A stretch of DNA of 64,000 bases, taken from NCBI RefSeq assembly GCF_026191675.1, contig NZ_JAKRRY010000015.1:1-64000 (forward strand), written 5' to 3'. How positions within the stretch are numbered: position 1 is the stretch's first letter; every line of letters begins with the position of its first letter. Below, piece by piece: positions 1-8,061 of this stretch. The notes beneath the pieces are model-generated. The model saw nothing but the letters and a program-made list of their open reading frames with translations. It was not told the DNA's origin and did no database searches. A program made the translations under genes and the position numbers. This DNA comes from Vibrio qingdaonensis. GTDB taxonomy: Bacteria; Pseudomonadota; Gammaproteobacteria; Enterobacterales; Vibrionaceae.

Positions 1-21
1 TCGCTTCGGCGAGCCTTTTTT
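1..21 (+). terminator. Partial rho-independent terminator of a gene left of the window
   Basis: The window opens inside a hairpin: a TTCG tetraloop, a right arm gcgagcc at 9-15 and a run of six T at 16-21. The beginning of the left arm lies outside the window, so the gene it ends is not visible. Confidence 0.6.
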
Positions 22-24
22 ATT

Positions 25-464
25 GCAGCGCTGCTTCACCCGGTCGAGTTCTATCTTCGTTAATCATTGCGGTTAACTTTGATAACTAGTACGACGCCCC
101 TCACTTCGACAGACACTCCTAACATATCCCCATAAGTGCCACAGCCAGTTCAAAGCCATGAGAGACTGATTATCGCTTACTGGAAGCCAACCCATACATG
201 CAACCGTTCAACGGACACACAGGGCGATATAGAGCTCGATACTGTTAATGTGCATTCACCTCCCTAAGCAAACTAAGCGGCAATACTTCTAGCAACACGT
301 TCATCCGAGCTAACGCCTTAGAATACGACAACGTAGATAACGGTTATGTGGCCTCACAGCGTCGCTGTGAACCTATAACATCCTACGTAACAGAGGGACG
401 TCTATAACCACGACAGGGAAGTCCAGAGTTCGGTTAATGATTAACTGCTGCGCCAAACAAACAA
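25..464. other. Intergenic stretch with no recognised gene
   Basis: About 440 bases between the edge terminator and the porin terminator. I find no ORF with a convincing start site, no tRNA-like arms and no clear repeat in it. Confidence 0.4.
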
Positions 465-488
465 AAACGGAGCCAACAGGCTCCGTTT
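465..488 (-). terminator. Rho-independent terminator of the porin gene
   Basis: A perfect 10-bp stem (465-474 pairing with 479-488) with a 4-nt loop. On the minus strand it is followed by a T-rich tract, so it ends transcription of the porin gene, whose stop codon lies 50 bases upstream of it. Confidence 0.85.
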
Positions 489-537
489 ATCTACATTTAT
501 CAGCAGTGTTTTAATTCTATACGTTTAAGCGATACGC

Positions 538-1677
538 TTAGAAGAAGTATTTGAAACGAACACGAACGCCTTTGTCGTCATCTTCAGCAAAGTTACTTGA
601 TGCAGTCTGAGCTGCATCCGTTTTGTCATCTACTGTTGTGTAGTATGCACCTAGGTAGATAGAGAAATCATCAACCGTGAGAACATCAGCAAATTCATAA
701 GATGCATACCAAGTATTCACGTTCACATCACCCGAAGCGTAGCTAGTAGATACTTCTTTGTTTTCATATTCGTTAGCGGCGTGGATAAAACCAAGACCAA
801 AGCCTTTGTATAGAGCGTTAACACCAACAGACATGTTGTTCTCATCAACTGCATCCATGTACGCGAAGTTAGCAATCAAGTTCCAATCTGTTGTTGAGTA
901 GTTCGCCGTTAAGCCATAACCTTTACGGTCTGAGATATCAACTTCACCATTAACGCCATCCACAACTACCGCATCTTTAACTAGGTTTGCTTCCATTGAG
1001 GCAGCAATTCCGAAACCACCCATTTGGTAGCCGACTACCGGACGTAATAATACTGCGTCTTTCGTGCTCTTAACATCCTTTCCGTGGTACTGACGTTGAC
1101 CTACGTTACCGGTAGTGCCAAATAGCACATCTCGCTCGCCTATCATTGAAGCAACTTCAACATATAGATTATCAAATGATTGGCTATACATTAGCTGACC
1201 GCTAGAGCCACGACCACGACCTTCTTTCATTTGGTATACATAAGCAGAACCATCCTGAACAAGATCGTTCGCTGTATCACCAGAGTACTCAAGGAAAGTA
1301 TCTTGACCTACTGGGAACATATCAAATGCTTCGAAACGACCCATACGTAGGTTCCAGCCTTCTTGAGCACCGAACGCAAACCATGCATCATCTAGCGCAA
1401 CATTGCCGCTGCTTTCCATTAACGGTTGCACATTAACCTGTAAAACGTGGCCATTTTGTGTGTAACGCTCTCCAGCAAATTCAAGAAGAATACGCCCTGT
1501 TTGGTCGAACTCTTTTGACGTTTGTGATTCACGATCTTGGAAGTTGAAATCGAATTCAACGTCACCGCCGATTGAGAAGTTACCTGTTTCATTATCAACA
1601 ATGCTGATTCCAGCATTGGCACCCATTGCTGTTGACACTAAGATTGCAGCAAGCGAAAGCTTAAATGTGTTTTTCAT
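538..1677 (-). CDS. Outer-membrane porin, probable carbohydrate porin
   Basis: A 379-residue outer-membrane beta-barrel that should let small solutes, probably sugars, enter the periplasm. It begins with a classic Sec signal peptide (KLSLAAILVSTAMGANA, cleavage near residue 22) and ends in Phe-Phe, the C-terminal signature recognised by the BAM complex. Between these the sequence alternates polar and aromatic residues as beta-strands do (for example FGIAASMEANLV), and it has many Gly-Asp turns. Its length and motifs such as LDDAWFAFG and LRMGRFEAFDMFP resemble Vibrio carbohydrate porins rather than OmpU/OmpC-type general porins, but the substrate cannot be read from the sequence. It is monocistronic with its own terminator, and a CRP-like site lies upstream at 2003-2018. 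Confidence 0.8.
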   Translation of the reverse strand: MKNTFKLSLAAILVSTAMGANAGISIVDNETGNFSIGGDVEFDFNFQDRESQTSKEFDQTGRILLEFAGERYTQNGHVLQVNVQPLMESSGNVALDDAWFAFGAQEGWNLRMGRFEAFDMFPVGQDTFLEYSGDTANDLVQDGSAYVYQMKEGRGRGSSGQLMYSQSFDNLYVEVASMIGERDVLFGTTGNVGQRQYHGKDVKSTKDAVLLRPVVGYQMGGFGIAASMEANLVKDAVVVDGVNGEVDISDRKGYGLTANYSTTDWNLIANFAYMDAVDENNMSVGVNALYKGFGLGFIHAANEYENKEVSTSYASGDVNVNTWYASYEFADVLTVDDFSIYLGAYYTTVDDKTDAAQTASSNFAEDDDKGVRVRFKYFF

Positions 1678-2284
1678 TATGAACCCCGAGAAATGTAATA
1701 AAATTTTTATTGTTCGGCTCTTATCTTCGCCTTTACTTAGTTAACTTCTATGAGCCAATCATTTGCAAAGGGAATAACCAAGATGCCTAAAAGTTATATA
1801 TCCAATGAACGAGGTAAAGTTTCACTAAAAAAAAGAATATCGACAATCCTAATAATTTAAAAATGCCTATCTAAATCACGCTTTTAGATAAATAGAAATA
1901 TCGTTATATATCAACATCTTATATATAAATAAATATATGTTTAGCATAAAAGATATTTTTTAATATAATTGATGGGAACTTTTTATCAGGAAAAATAAAT
2001 TCAGTGATTGAGATCACGGTGTAGACTAATGAAACAATAAGAAACATTGCTGCAATAGTGTTAACTAATAGTTTTGTAATTGTAAGTTATTGACTAATCT
2101 AGGAGCAATTCAAACCTCGATAATACGACATAGCAGCTCGTCGCTATACTCATACTAAGGCGCCCCTTTCTAAGGTGTCGCCATTTCAATGCATAAGCAA
2201 CACGTTCCTTAATAACTTCTTGCTATTAGCCGAGATTGAACTAGTTTAAAATATAGAAGCTAGTTTGATTGGAGGCATGGCGTT
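1678..2284. other. AT-rich upstream region of the porin and a small ORF
   Basis: About 600 bases with no other gene. The part next to the porin is very AT-rich, consistent with a long leader or silencer-type promoter. It holds the CRP-like site at 2003-2018, and the GGAGG ribosome site at 2271-2275 for the small plus-strand gene that follows. Confidence 0.4.
2003..2018. promoter_or_regulatory. Candidate CRP binding site upstream of the porin
   Basis: The sequence AGTGATTGAGATCACG contains GTGA-N6-TCAC with exact half-site spacing, very close to the core of the CRP consensus. It lies about 325 bases upstream of the porin start. Catabolite control would fit a sugar porin, but the distance is long, so it would need a distal promoter or it could serve the plus-strand gene at 2285. 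Confidence 0.55.
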
Positions 2285-2464
2285 ATGGAAAGAACTCTAG
2301 AAAAGGAAATCGTAACGACGGTGCATGATCTTAATAACGCTCAATTACTTGAAGTGAAACGCTTTATAGAAACCATGACGTCAACCAAGCACAGTAGAGA
2401 ACTGCTGAGTGAGGAAGAGATAGACATGATTCGTTCACTCACCTCTCGCCATCAACGTAAATAG
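2285..2464 (+). CDS. Small hypothetical protein, 59 residues
   Basis: A short gene starting at ATG 2285, with GGAGG nine bases upstream, and ending at TAG 2462-2464. It encodes 59 charged residues predicted to be mostly helical (MERTLEKEIVTTVHDLNNAQ at the N terminus, ending in RHQRK). The middle segment LLEVKRFIETMT resembles the helix of short antitoxin-like or DUF proteins, but I do not recognise a family. The strong ribosome site and the perfect terminator 30 bases downstream support a real gene. It has no toxin-like partner. Confidence 0.6.
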   Translation: MERTLEKEIVTTVHDLNNAQLLEVKRFIETMTSTKHSRELLSEEEIDMIRSLTSRHQRK

Positions 2465-2493
2465 CAAGACTGTATATAGTCTTATTGGACAGA

Positions 2494-2538
2494 TTAAACA
2501 CAAAGAGGCCAGCATTCTGCTGGCCTCTTTGTGTTTAA
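2494..2538. terminator. Bidirectional terminator, perfect 20-bp stem
   Basis: Arms 2494-2513 and 2519-2538 pair perfectly over 20 bp around a 5-nt loop, with A/T tracts on both sides. It lies between two converging genes (2285-2464 and 2599-3129) and can end both. Confidence 0.9.
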
Positions 2539-2598
2539 CTATTTTAAGATGACACGAAGCTAAAAAGTGACAGCGTCACCAAGGTGCGCATCCATTCA

Positions 2599-3129
2599 TT
2601 ATCTAGATGCCGTAACTAACTCCTGAGGCGTTGGCCATGTATAAACAAACTCATCTACTTTCTTCCCACAAGGTGAATCTCCTCGCTGGCTTAATGTTTT
2701 TACACCACCAACAGACTCATAAAAGTGCACCGCCTCTTTATTGTCTGCAAGTACTTCCAAAAACACGCCATTGTCGGGGTAATATTTATCAGCCCATTCC
2801 ATTGCTTGCAACAGTAAGGTCTGACCAACCCCGCGTCTTTGCGCAGAAGAAGACACATGCAAGTTGTCGATGATAGTTCCATATTCAGCACTATGATTAC
2901 CAAATAAGCAAATGAAGCCTAATAGCTCACCCTGCTCTTCCGCCAGAATAACGTGCTGGCTGAATGGAGGGTTTAACAACCTCGCCTGCCAAATCAACAA
3001 CTTATCATCCAGGGCTTGTTCATCAAGATACGATTGTCGCATCATCCCTTTATAACTCAATTGCCAACTTTCAGCATGCAACTGAGCGATACGTTTATAA
3101 TCAGAATATTCTGCTATTTTAAAATCCAT
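2599..3129 (-). CDS. GNAT-family N-acetyltransferase
   Basis: A 176-residue single-domain GNAT enzyme, predicted to move an acetyl group from acetyl-CoA to an amine. The CoA pyrophosphate-binding motif A is visible as IDNLHVSSSAQRRGVGQTLL near residues 87-106 (R-R-G-V-G being the Q/R-x-x-G-x-G/A loop), and motif B as NKEAVHFYESVGG. The substrate is unknown. The N terminus (IAEYSDYKRIAQLHAESW) is typical of the RimI-like fold. It converges on the small gene at 2285, and no operon partner is evident. Confidence 0.8.
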   Translation of the reverse strand: MDFKIAEYSDYKRIAQLHAESWQLSYKGMMRQSYLDEQALDDKLLIWQARLLNPPFSQHVILAEEQGELLGFICLFGNHSAEYGTIIDNLHVSSSAQRRGVGQTLLLQAMEWADKYYPDNGVFLEVLADNKEAVHFYESVGGVKTLSQRGDSPCGKKVDEFVYTWPTPQELVTASR

Positions 3130-3331
3130 TTAATAGTACCTACTGCTTAACTATTGTCATATCCATTGATTACATACTAATAAAATGTAAACAAATTGCA
3201 ATCTATGCTACGTAAAAGCTAATGGTTCGCGCAATTATCCTTCGAAACCGACCGTTTACAGCGCATGATTTTACGCTTAGCCAAAAATGCCTTACCTTGC
3301 ATACAGTCGGCCTCATCGGTCGTGAGCTTGG

Positions 3332-3817
3332 TTAAAGTAAAGACTTTGTCATCCAAACATCACAACCGTTATGCAGTGTGCCCGGATAAGGCTTATCTAA
3401 ATGCTGGAAACCCACCGATTCATACAGGTGAATCGCTGACTTCATCCCAGCTAGCGTATCCAAATAACACGAGGTAAACCCCTGCTCTTTCGCAAAGGAT
3501 AAGCATTGGGTCGTCAGCGCCTTACCAATTCCATGCCCCCGGCTTTCAGGAAGTAGGAATAATTTTTTTAACTCGCAAACGTTAGATTCGCGACCAAAAG
3601 GCGCTACGCCACAGCCTCCAACTACCTTGCCGTCAAGTAATGCGACCAAGTATCGACTTTTCAGACCAATACCATAATGGGCACTCATCGCATTGACTTC
3701 ATCATCCGAAGGACCAAAGCCTTCACCGATCGCTCCAAACTCGGCACCGACTCGCTTAATAATATCTCGAACGGCATCATTATGTGGTTCCGTTATTTCT
3801 AAAATGTCTACCTGCAT
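3332..3817 (-). CDS. GNAT-family N-acetyltransferase
   Basis: A 161-residue GNAT protein. Motif A is ELKKLFLLPESRGHGIGKAL (about residues 83-102) with the R-G-H-G-I-G acetyl-CoA loop, and the C-terminal motif is AIHLYESVGF. The middle GGCGVAPF strand and KKLFL pattern resemble PanM/ArsN-like small acetyltransferases of unknown substrate. It shares its strand with the GNAT gene at 2599 but is separated by 200 bases, so the two may be independent. Confidence 0.8.
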   Translation of the reverse strand: MQVDILEITEPHNDAVRDIIKRVGAEFGAIGEGFGPSDDEVNAMSAHYGIGLKSRYLVALLDGKVVGGCGVAPFGRESNVCELKKLFLLPESRGHGIGKALTTQCLSFAKEQGFTSCYLDTLAGMKSAIHLYESVGFQHLDKPYPGTLHNGCDVWMTKSLL

Positions 3818-4064
3818 AATGACTCTCCATCAATGTTAAGTTATGCGCGCAATAAAATCAGATTAACGATAACCCCTTACGATTGAAAGGAATTTATTGG
3901 CATAAACCATACCCTTAACCATTGATCTAGCGAGAGCATTTAATAGATACATGAAAGCATAAGATAGAAGATAGATGTGATTTCACTCCCACACTCAACA
4001 CGCTACTATCACCACTTAAGTAGGCTGATCACACTCACACTCACGATGACAGTTTAAAATCACA

Positions 4065-4952
4065 ATGGCTAACACTATGAATTCAAGATATTTACTGGCA
4101 ACCATCACTATGACGGCGTTTGCGCTCAATTCGTTATTTGCGCGTTATGCGTTGGGGTTCCAGGCCATCGACCCGATGAGCTACACGCTTGTTCGCCTCT
4201 TAAGTGGCGCGATCACATTAACCTTACTTGCCCTGGTATCATTCAAATCAGCACGTAGCTCAGACTCATCTTCACTTGGATTTCTACCTTCTTGTTATTT
4301 AGGGGGGTCACTCTTAGGATATGCTATCTTATTTTCTCTTGCCTATGACCGCTTAGATACCGGAGTGGGTGCACTGATTCTTTTCGGAACGGTTCAACTA
4401 ACGCTCATTGGTTATCACCGACTAACAGGTCATGTCATTTCAAAAATGGAAGTGGTTGGTATTGGGATTTCCATAGCGGGGTTTGTCACGCTCATGCAGC
4501 CTTCTCAACAGCAGCCTGATTTCGGGGCAGCGATATTAATGTCACTATCGGGGTTAAGTTGGGGGATCTTCACAATTTTAGGTAAGCAAACCAACCAAGC
4601 GCTAATTGCAACCAAACAGGGCTTTATATTCGGTGCTAGTTTAATGGTGATCCTCTACTTAAGTAGTGCGCTCTTTAGCGTGACCCCACTCCACCTGACA
4701 ACGCAAGGCGTTAGCTTTGCGTTACTTTCTGGTATCGGCGCGTCAGCTATTGGCTACTATTTATGGTATTTACTGCTGCCGAAAATCGACCTTTTACAAG
4801 CCTCCTTGTTACAGCTTACGGTCCCTGTCATTGCATTAGTGCTTGGGATGATATTTATCAATGAGAAAATAACCGTCTATTCTTGTATTGCTACCCTACT
4901 GATTCTAGGTGGTATTGCACTCGTCTCATACAGCAAAGTGCGCTCACAATAA
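4065..4952 (+). CDS. DMT-superfamily (EamA) inner-membrane transporter
   Basis: A 295-residue integral membrane protein with about ten hydrophobic segments arranged as two EamA repeats. The first repeat begins at residue 8 (YLLATITMTAFALNSLFARY) and the second near residue 150 (GAAILMSLSGLSWGIFTILG). Proteins of this family export amino acids, nucleosides or metabolites; the substrate cannot be told. Two starts are possible, ATG 4065 and ATG 4077, neither with a clear ribosome site; the first is kept because its upstream residues are unexceptional. Confidence 0.75.
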   Translation: MANTMNSRYLLATITMTAFALNSLFARYALGFQAIDPMSYTLVRLLSGAITLTLLALVSFKSARSSDSSSLGFLPSCYLGGSLLGYAILFSLAYDRLDTGVGALILFGTVQLTLIGYHRLTGHVISKMEVVGIGISIAGFVTLMQPSQQQPDFGAAILMSLSGLSWGIFTILGKQTNQALIATKQGFIFGASLMVILYLSSALFSVTPLHLTTQGVSFALLSGIGASAIGYYLWYLLLPKIDLLQASLLQLTVPVIALVLGMIFINEKITVYSCIATLLILGGIALVSYSKVRSQ

Positions 4953-5078
4953 TACCGCTAAGAAAACAAACAGTATCGCCAATACCACTTCAAATTAGAT
5001 ACAAAAGGATAATTGGTAACTCAGCGCTATTTAGTCTAGTTTAGGCGTCGATTACGCTTCCACCTTTTAGGATGAATT

Positions 5079-5726
5079 ATGTTGAACTTCAGTCTCAAAT
5101 CGCTGCTTTTAAGTCTATTATTTTCGGTCATAAGCACGGCTAATGCCAGTTCTGATGACGCTCTACCGCCAGACTCGGAAGCGGGACAACCTCTCGTCAA
5201 CCTCACTATGATGCTTGACCTCAAAGGCATTGAAGCGTCTATTAATCAATCGAGTCAATCCATTGATAACCTAGCGGTATCTTTAACGTTACTATCAAAG
5301 AATAAAAGTTTAAATGAAGAACAACGACAAGTTCTTGTTGATACGATTGAAAATATTGACGAACTTACTGAATTATCAAAAGCATCTTTGATTGCTTTAC
5401 CGGGAGCATTGGAGCAGTCACAGAATTCGATCGCAAAAAGTACCAAAAACTTTGTCTATGATGTTCGTTTTAATGTTTTATTACTGCTTGGTGTTGTCGT
5501 TCTCGCTATCGTATTAGCGCTAATTGCCGCTTACTGGTTTATTTTACGCCCAATGCAAGGCACCATTTTACTCGCCACAAGAAATGTATCTAAAATGGCG
5601 AGCGCCATTCACAAGACGGCAAGTGCACTGGAAACAACCACAGAAAATCAGAAAGTCATTACCCAACGCCTCAATGATAAAGACGCCGAACAAACTCAAT
5701 CATCGGACCAAACCTCTCTCAATTGA
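5079..5726 (+). CDS. Membrane-anchored protein of unknown function
   Basis: A 215-residue protein that I do not recognise. It has a Sec signal peptide (SLLLSLLFSVISTANAS, cleavage near residue 24), a polar, probably helical periplasmic stretch (residues 25-125, with many Ser/Asn/Gln), one strong transmembrane segment (about 131-157, LLLLGVVVLAIVLALIAAYW) and a cytoplasmic tail that looks coiled-coil. The layout resembles the sensor half and HAMP linker of a chemoreceptor, without a signalling domain. Its last 31 bases overlap the 3' end of the convergent sgrR gene. Confidence 0.65.
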   Translation: MLNFSLKSLLLSLLFSVISTANASSDDALPPDSEAGQPLVNLTMMLDLKGIEASINQSSQSIDNLAVSLTLLSKNKSLNEEQRQVLVDTIENIDELTELSKASLIALPGALEQSQNSIAKSTKNFVYDVRFNVLLLLGVVVLAIVLALIAAYWFILRPMQGTILLATRNVSKMASAIHKTASALETTTENQKVITQRLNDKDAEQTQSSDQTSLN

Positions 5727-7576
5727 GGCCATCCCCATGTGGTAATTTCGACCCCTTTAATCACACCATGAAAGCTCAATGTTTGTCTATGATGGAACAT
5801 TGGGCTGACGTAACCTTCATAAATTAAAGCCGAGCAAATGGGCTCTAAGTGCTCGAGATAATCTCGAGCGACAATGGACTCCCTTACTGTATTAAGTTGA
5901 TCGCGTAACCAGCCGTTGGATTCTTCACTCAATACTGATTCAATCACCGGGTCACTTGCAAACGCCAGCATCGCCGACACTTGACGGTTATCATCCAAGT
6001 TGAAATTCGTTAACACTAAATCATAATCCAACACGCCCTCCCTCGCCTGCTTTAGAAACTCTCGGTGCGGCAAAACCGCGATCGAGACGGTCACATTAAG
6101 GCTCGCTAGGATAGACTGGATAGCTCGACTACAGCGAATTAACCCACGATGATCATAAACCGCAATAGTAAGTGAGGATGGAAGATCGGTAGGCATTGCG
6201 CGAATTCGCTTAACCTGATGCCAGAAAGGGAAAAAATTATGCGCTACCTGTGCCCCAAAAGTCATTTGAAGTTCCACTAGAGCTTGCCAAATCTCTTCCC
6301 CTCGCAAACATTCACTCAACCACTTTCTCTGTTCTACGCCTAAGCATTGAGTTCGTTTGTTTTGATTAAACAGCAAAAACAAACACCCATCTTCGATACG
6401 TATTTGAGAGCCGTGGTGCGATAACGCGCTCTGATACTGAGTAGGCGTCATTGAGTGACTTCGAATTGAGTCTTGTGCTAGCAAATTATTATTATGAACA
6501 TCAATCAGCGGCGCAGCCGGCGCCGTATTACCACTGTCGGTATTAATGACTTTACCGCCAAGCAATGCATGCTCACAAAGTACGGAAGGATCATCGGGTA
6601 CCTTATTATTAAGCAACCAAATCGTCACTTCATCTGTTAATGCTCGTAATGAAAAATAGCGTTCATTGGCTAATAGAGACACTTTCTGGTCGGTATGCTC
6701 TTGTAACAAAAACACTCCTGACCCCACAATTCTATTTGTGAGGCTCCAAGCATCATTAAGCTGTTGCGGAGGTTGAATTGAATATTTCAGATCACTTAAC
6801 AGTGCACAAAAGCCACGGTCTGGTTGAGCTAGGGTTACCACAAACTTAAGATCATGAACGACCTCAACGGACATCACATGGTCCAACTCATACTTGTAGA
6901 AAGGCAGCTTAGACAAGATTAATAATAAATTACAAACCACTTGAGCCGTGATCGCGTCACCGTTATCAAATTGTAGTCCCGGTCTTAAATGAAAGCTCCA
7001 ACGACGAAATGAGTCCTCACTTTGCCAATAATGGGCCAATTCAGGCTGCAAATTACCGTCTTCCCCCATCGAAACCAAACACGAATAAAGCTGACGAATG
7101 AGAAAACGCTCACTATTTCGCTGAGGCTTGTGAGGAACAAGACGTTCAAAAGAGCGATCATAAGTAAGCTGAACATTGACTCGCCCTTCTTTTAATACCG
7201 CTCCCGAGGTTTGCTGTAGCAAAGTGCCAAACAACACTTGGTCGCCATCAAGAAAGTCGAGAGCTTTTTCATATTTGCCCGCCGTCACCCAAGACTTAGC
7301 AACTTGCTTTTTTACCTCTTCTGCACTGTATAAACGTGCGAGTGTGGAGCGTTGGTTCCTACCTGACTGTGGCCGCCAGTTAACCCATCCTAGCTCAGTC
7401 ATCTGCTTGAGTAATGTGCGGGCATGCCTAGGACTGGTGAACAAATCCTCTGCAACATCGCCCAACAGTACCTTACATTCTTGACCAAGAGGATAATCTA
7501 ACAGTCTAGAGTAATAGCGAAAAAGGTTTGATGATTCCAAGATACCTACCGACAACAAGCTAAGTTTGTTCCTCAT
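5696..7576 (-). CDS. sgrR: SgrR-family transcriptional regulator (HTH plus solute-binding domain)
   Basis: A 626-residue regulator with the SgrR architecture: an N-terminal winged-helix DNA-binding domain (about residues 15-115, including SPRHARTLLKQMTELGWVNW) followed by a periplasmic-binding-protein-like domain of the SBP_bac_5 type (about 165-620, with LQPELAHYWQ and FHLRPGLQFDNGD). In E. coli, SgrR activates the small RNA SgrS under sugar-phosphate stress. The length is slightly greater than the E. coli protein (about 550). The ATG at 7576 is preceded by an AT-rich region with repeated TTATTGG/CCAATAA motifs. A tiny ORF is encoded divergently at 7742, in the relative position of sgrS/sgrT in enterics. 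No SetA-type sugar exporter is next to it. Confidence 0.8.
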   Translation of the reverse strand: MRNKLSLLSVGILESSNLFRYYSRLLDYPLGQECKVLLGDVAEDLFTSPRHARTLLKQMTELGWVNWRPQSGRNQRSTLARLYSAEEVKKQVAKSWVTAGKYEKALDFLDGDQVLFGTLLQQTSGAVLKEGRVNVQLTYDRSFERLVPHKPQRNSERFLIRQLYSCLVSMGEDGNLQPELAHYWQSEDSFRRWSFHLRPGLQFDNGDAITAQVVCNLLLILSKLPFYKYELDHVMSVEVVHDLKFVVTLAQPDRGFCALLSDLKYSIQPPQQLNDAWSLTNRIVGSGVFLLQEHTDQKVSLLANERYFSLRALTDEVTIWLLNNKVPDDPSVLCEHALLGGKVINTDSGNTAPAAPLIDVHNNNLLAQDSIRSHSMTPTQYQSALSHHGSQIRIEDGCLFLLFNQNKRTQCLGVEQRKWLSECLRGEEIWQALVELQMTFGAQVAHNFFPFWHQVKRIRAMPTDLPSSLTIAVYDHRGLIRCSRAIQSILASLNVTVSIAVLPHREFLKQAREGVLDYDLVLTNFNLDDNRQVSAMLAFASDPVIESVLSEESNGWLRDQLNTVRESIVARDYLEHLEPICSALIYEGYVSPMFHHRQTLSFHGVIKGVEITTWGWPQLREVWSDD

Positions 7577-7603
7577 TTTAGTATAAGTCGGCGAAGTTTT
7601 GAA

Positions 7604-7645
7604 TTATTGGCTTAAATCTCCAATAACCGGAACAAAAACCAATAA
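7604..7645. promoter_or_regulatory. Inverted TTATTGG/CCAATAA motif, candidate SgrR operator
   Basis: TTATTGG (7604-7610) and CCAATAA (7620-7626) form a perfect 7-bp inverted repeat with a 9-base spacer, and a third CCAATAA lies at 7639-7645. They sit between sgrR and the divergent mini-ORF, where an autoregulatory or activating site would be expected. No experimental SgrR motif is used here; this is inference from position and symmetry. Confidence 0.4.
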
Positions 7646-7741
7646 AATCACTCTCTTTTTTTCTTCCTTATAAATACGATAATAGCAACATAGCAATCGG
7701 CGTTAGTTTATTACCCCCCACTGATAACAAGGCAGCTTCCT

Positions 7742-7879
7742 ATGAAACACTCAACCACACAACAAACTGACAATAACAGTCGCCCTATGGCCAAGTACTA
7801 CCTGAACCAATTAAATGGCGATAAAAGTAAGCTACACCGCTTAGCATTAACGCTACTCATTGGGCTTTGCCAGTTTTAA
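7742..7879 (+). CDS. Tiny ORF divergent from sgrR, candidate SgrT-like peptide
   Basis: A 45-residue ORF from ATG 7742 to TAA 7877-7879 with a weak AAGGCAG ribosome site about eight bases upstream. The N-terminal half is polar (MKHSTTQQTDNNSRPMAKYY) and the C-terminal end is hydrophobic (RLALTLLIGLCQF). Its position and size match sgrT, which lies inside the SgrS RNA divergent from sgrR in enterics. I see no convincing residue-by-residue match to SgrT, so the identity rests on location only. A spurious ORF is possible. Confidence 0.4.
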   Translation: MKHSTTQQTDNNSRPMAKYYLNQLNGDKSKLHRLALTLLIGLCQF

Positions 7880-7895
7880 ACGCACATTTTGATTT

Positions 7896-7960
7896 GCGAT
7901 GGCTTCAGCATCACGGTTTATGCTCCAACCCCCAACAAATCACTATGTTGTTGCCATCGC
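7896..7960 (+). ncRNA. Structured segment after the mini-ORF, possible small-RNA tail
   Basis: An exact 8-bp inverted repeat, GCGATGGC (7896-7903) and GCCATCGC (7953-7960), encloses a pyrimidine-rich loop containing CTCCAACCCCC. It begins 17 bases after the stop of the mini-ORF. If a transcript starts upstream of 7742, this would form its 3' structured region, as in SgrS. There is no T-tract after the stem, which argues against a simple terminator. Confidence 0.3.
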
Positions 7961-7967
7961 TCCCTCT

Positions 7968-8061
7968 ACTATCGAATACAGTGACTATCGAATACAGTGA
8001 CTATCGAATACAGCGACTATCGAATACAGCGACTATCGAATATAGTTACCATCGAATATAG
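7968..8061. repeat. 16-bp tandem repeat, 5.9 copies
   Basis: Six consecutive units of the form ACTATCGAATACAGTG start at 7968, 7984, 8000, 8016, 8032 and 8048, with a few substitutions (the last is ACCATCGAATATAG). The last unit contains the final codons and stop of the YkuD gene on the minus strand, so the array appears to have grown from the 3' end of that gene. Copy number probably varies between strains. Confidence 0.9.

Noticed and set aside
3265-3477. 70-residue ORF on plus at the end of the GNAT gene
   Set aside because: Most of it is antisense to the GNAT gene at 3332-3817, with no ribosome site or family.
7867-8061. 64-residue ORF through the tandem repeat
   Set aside because: The C-terminal half is just the translated 16-bp repeat; the start has no ribosome site.
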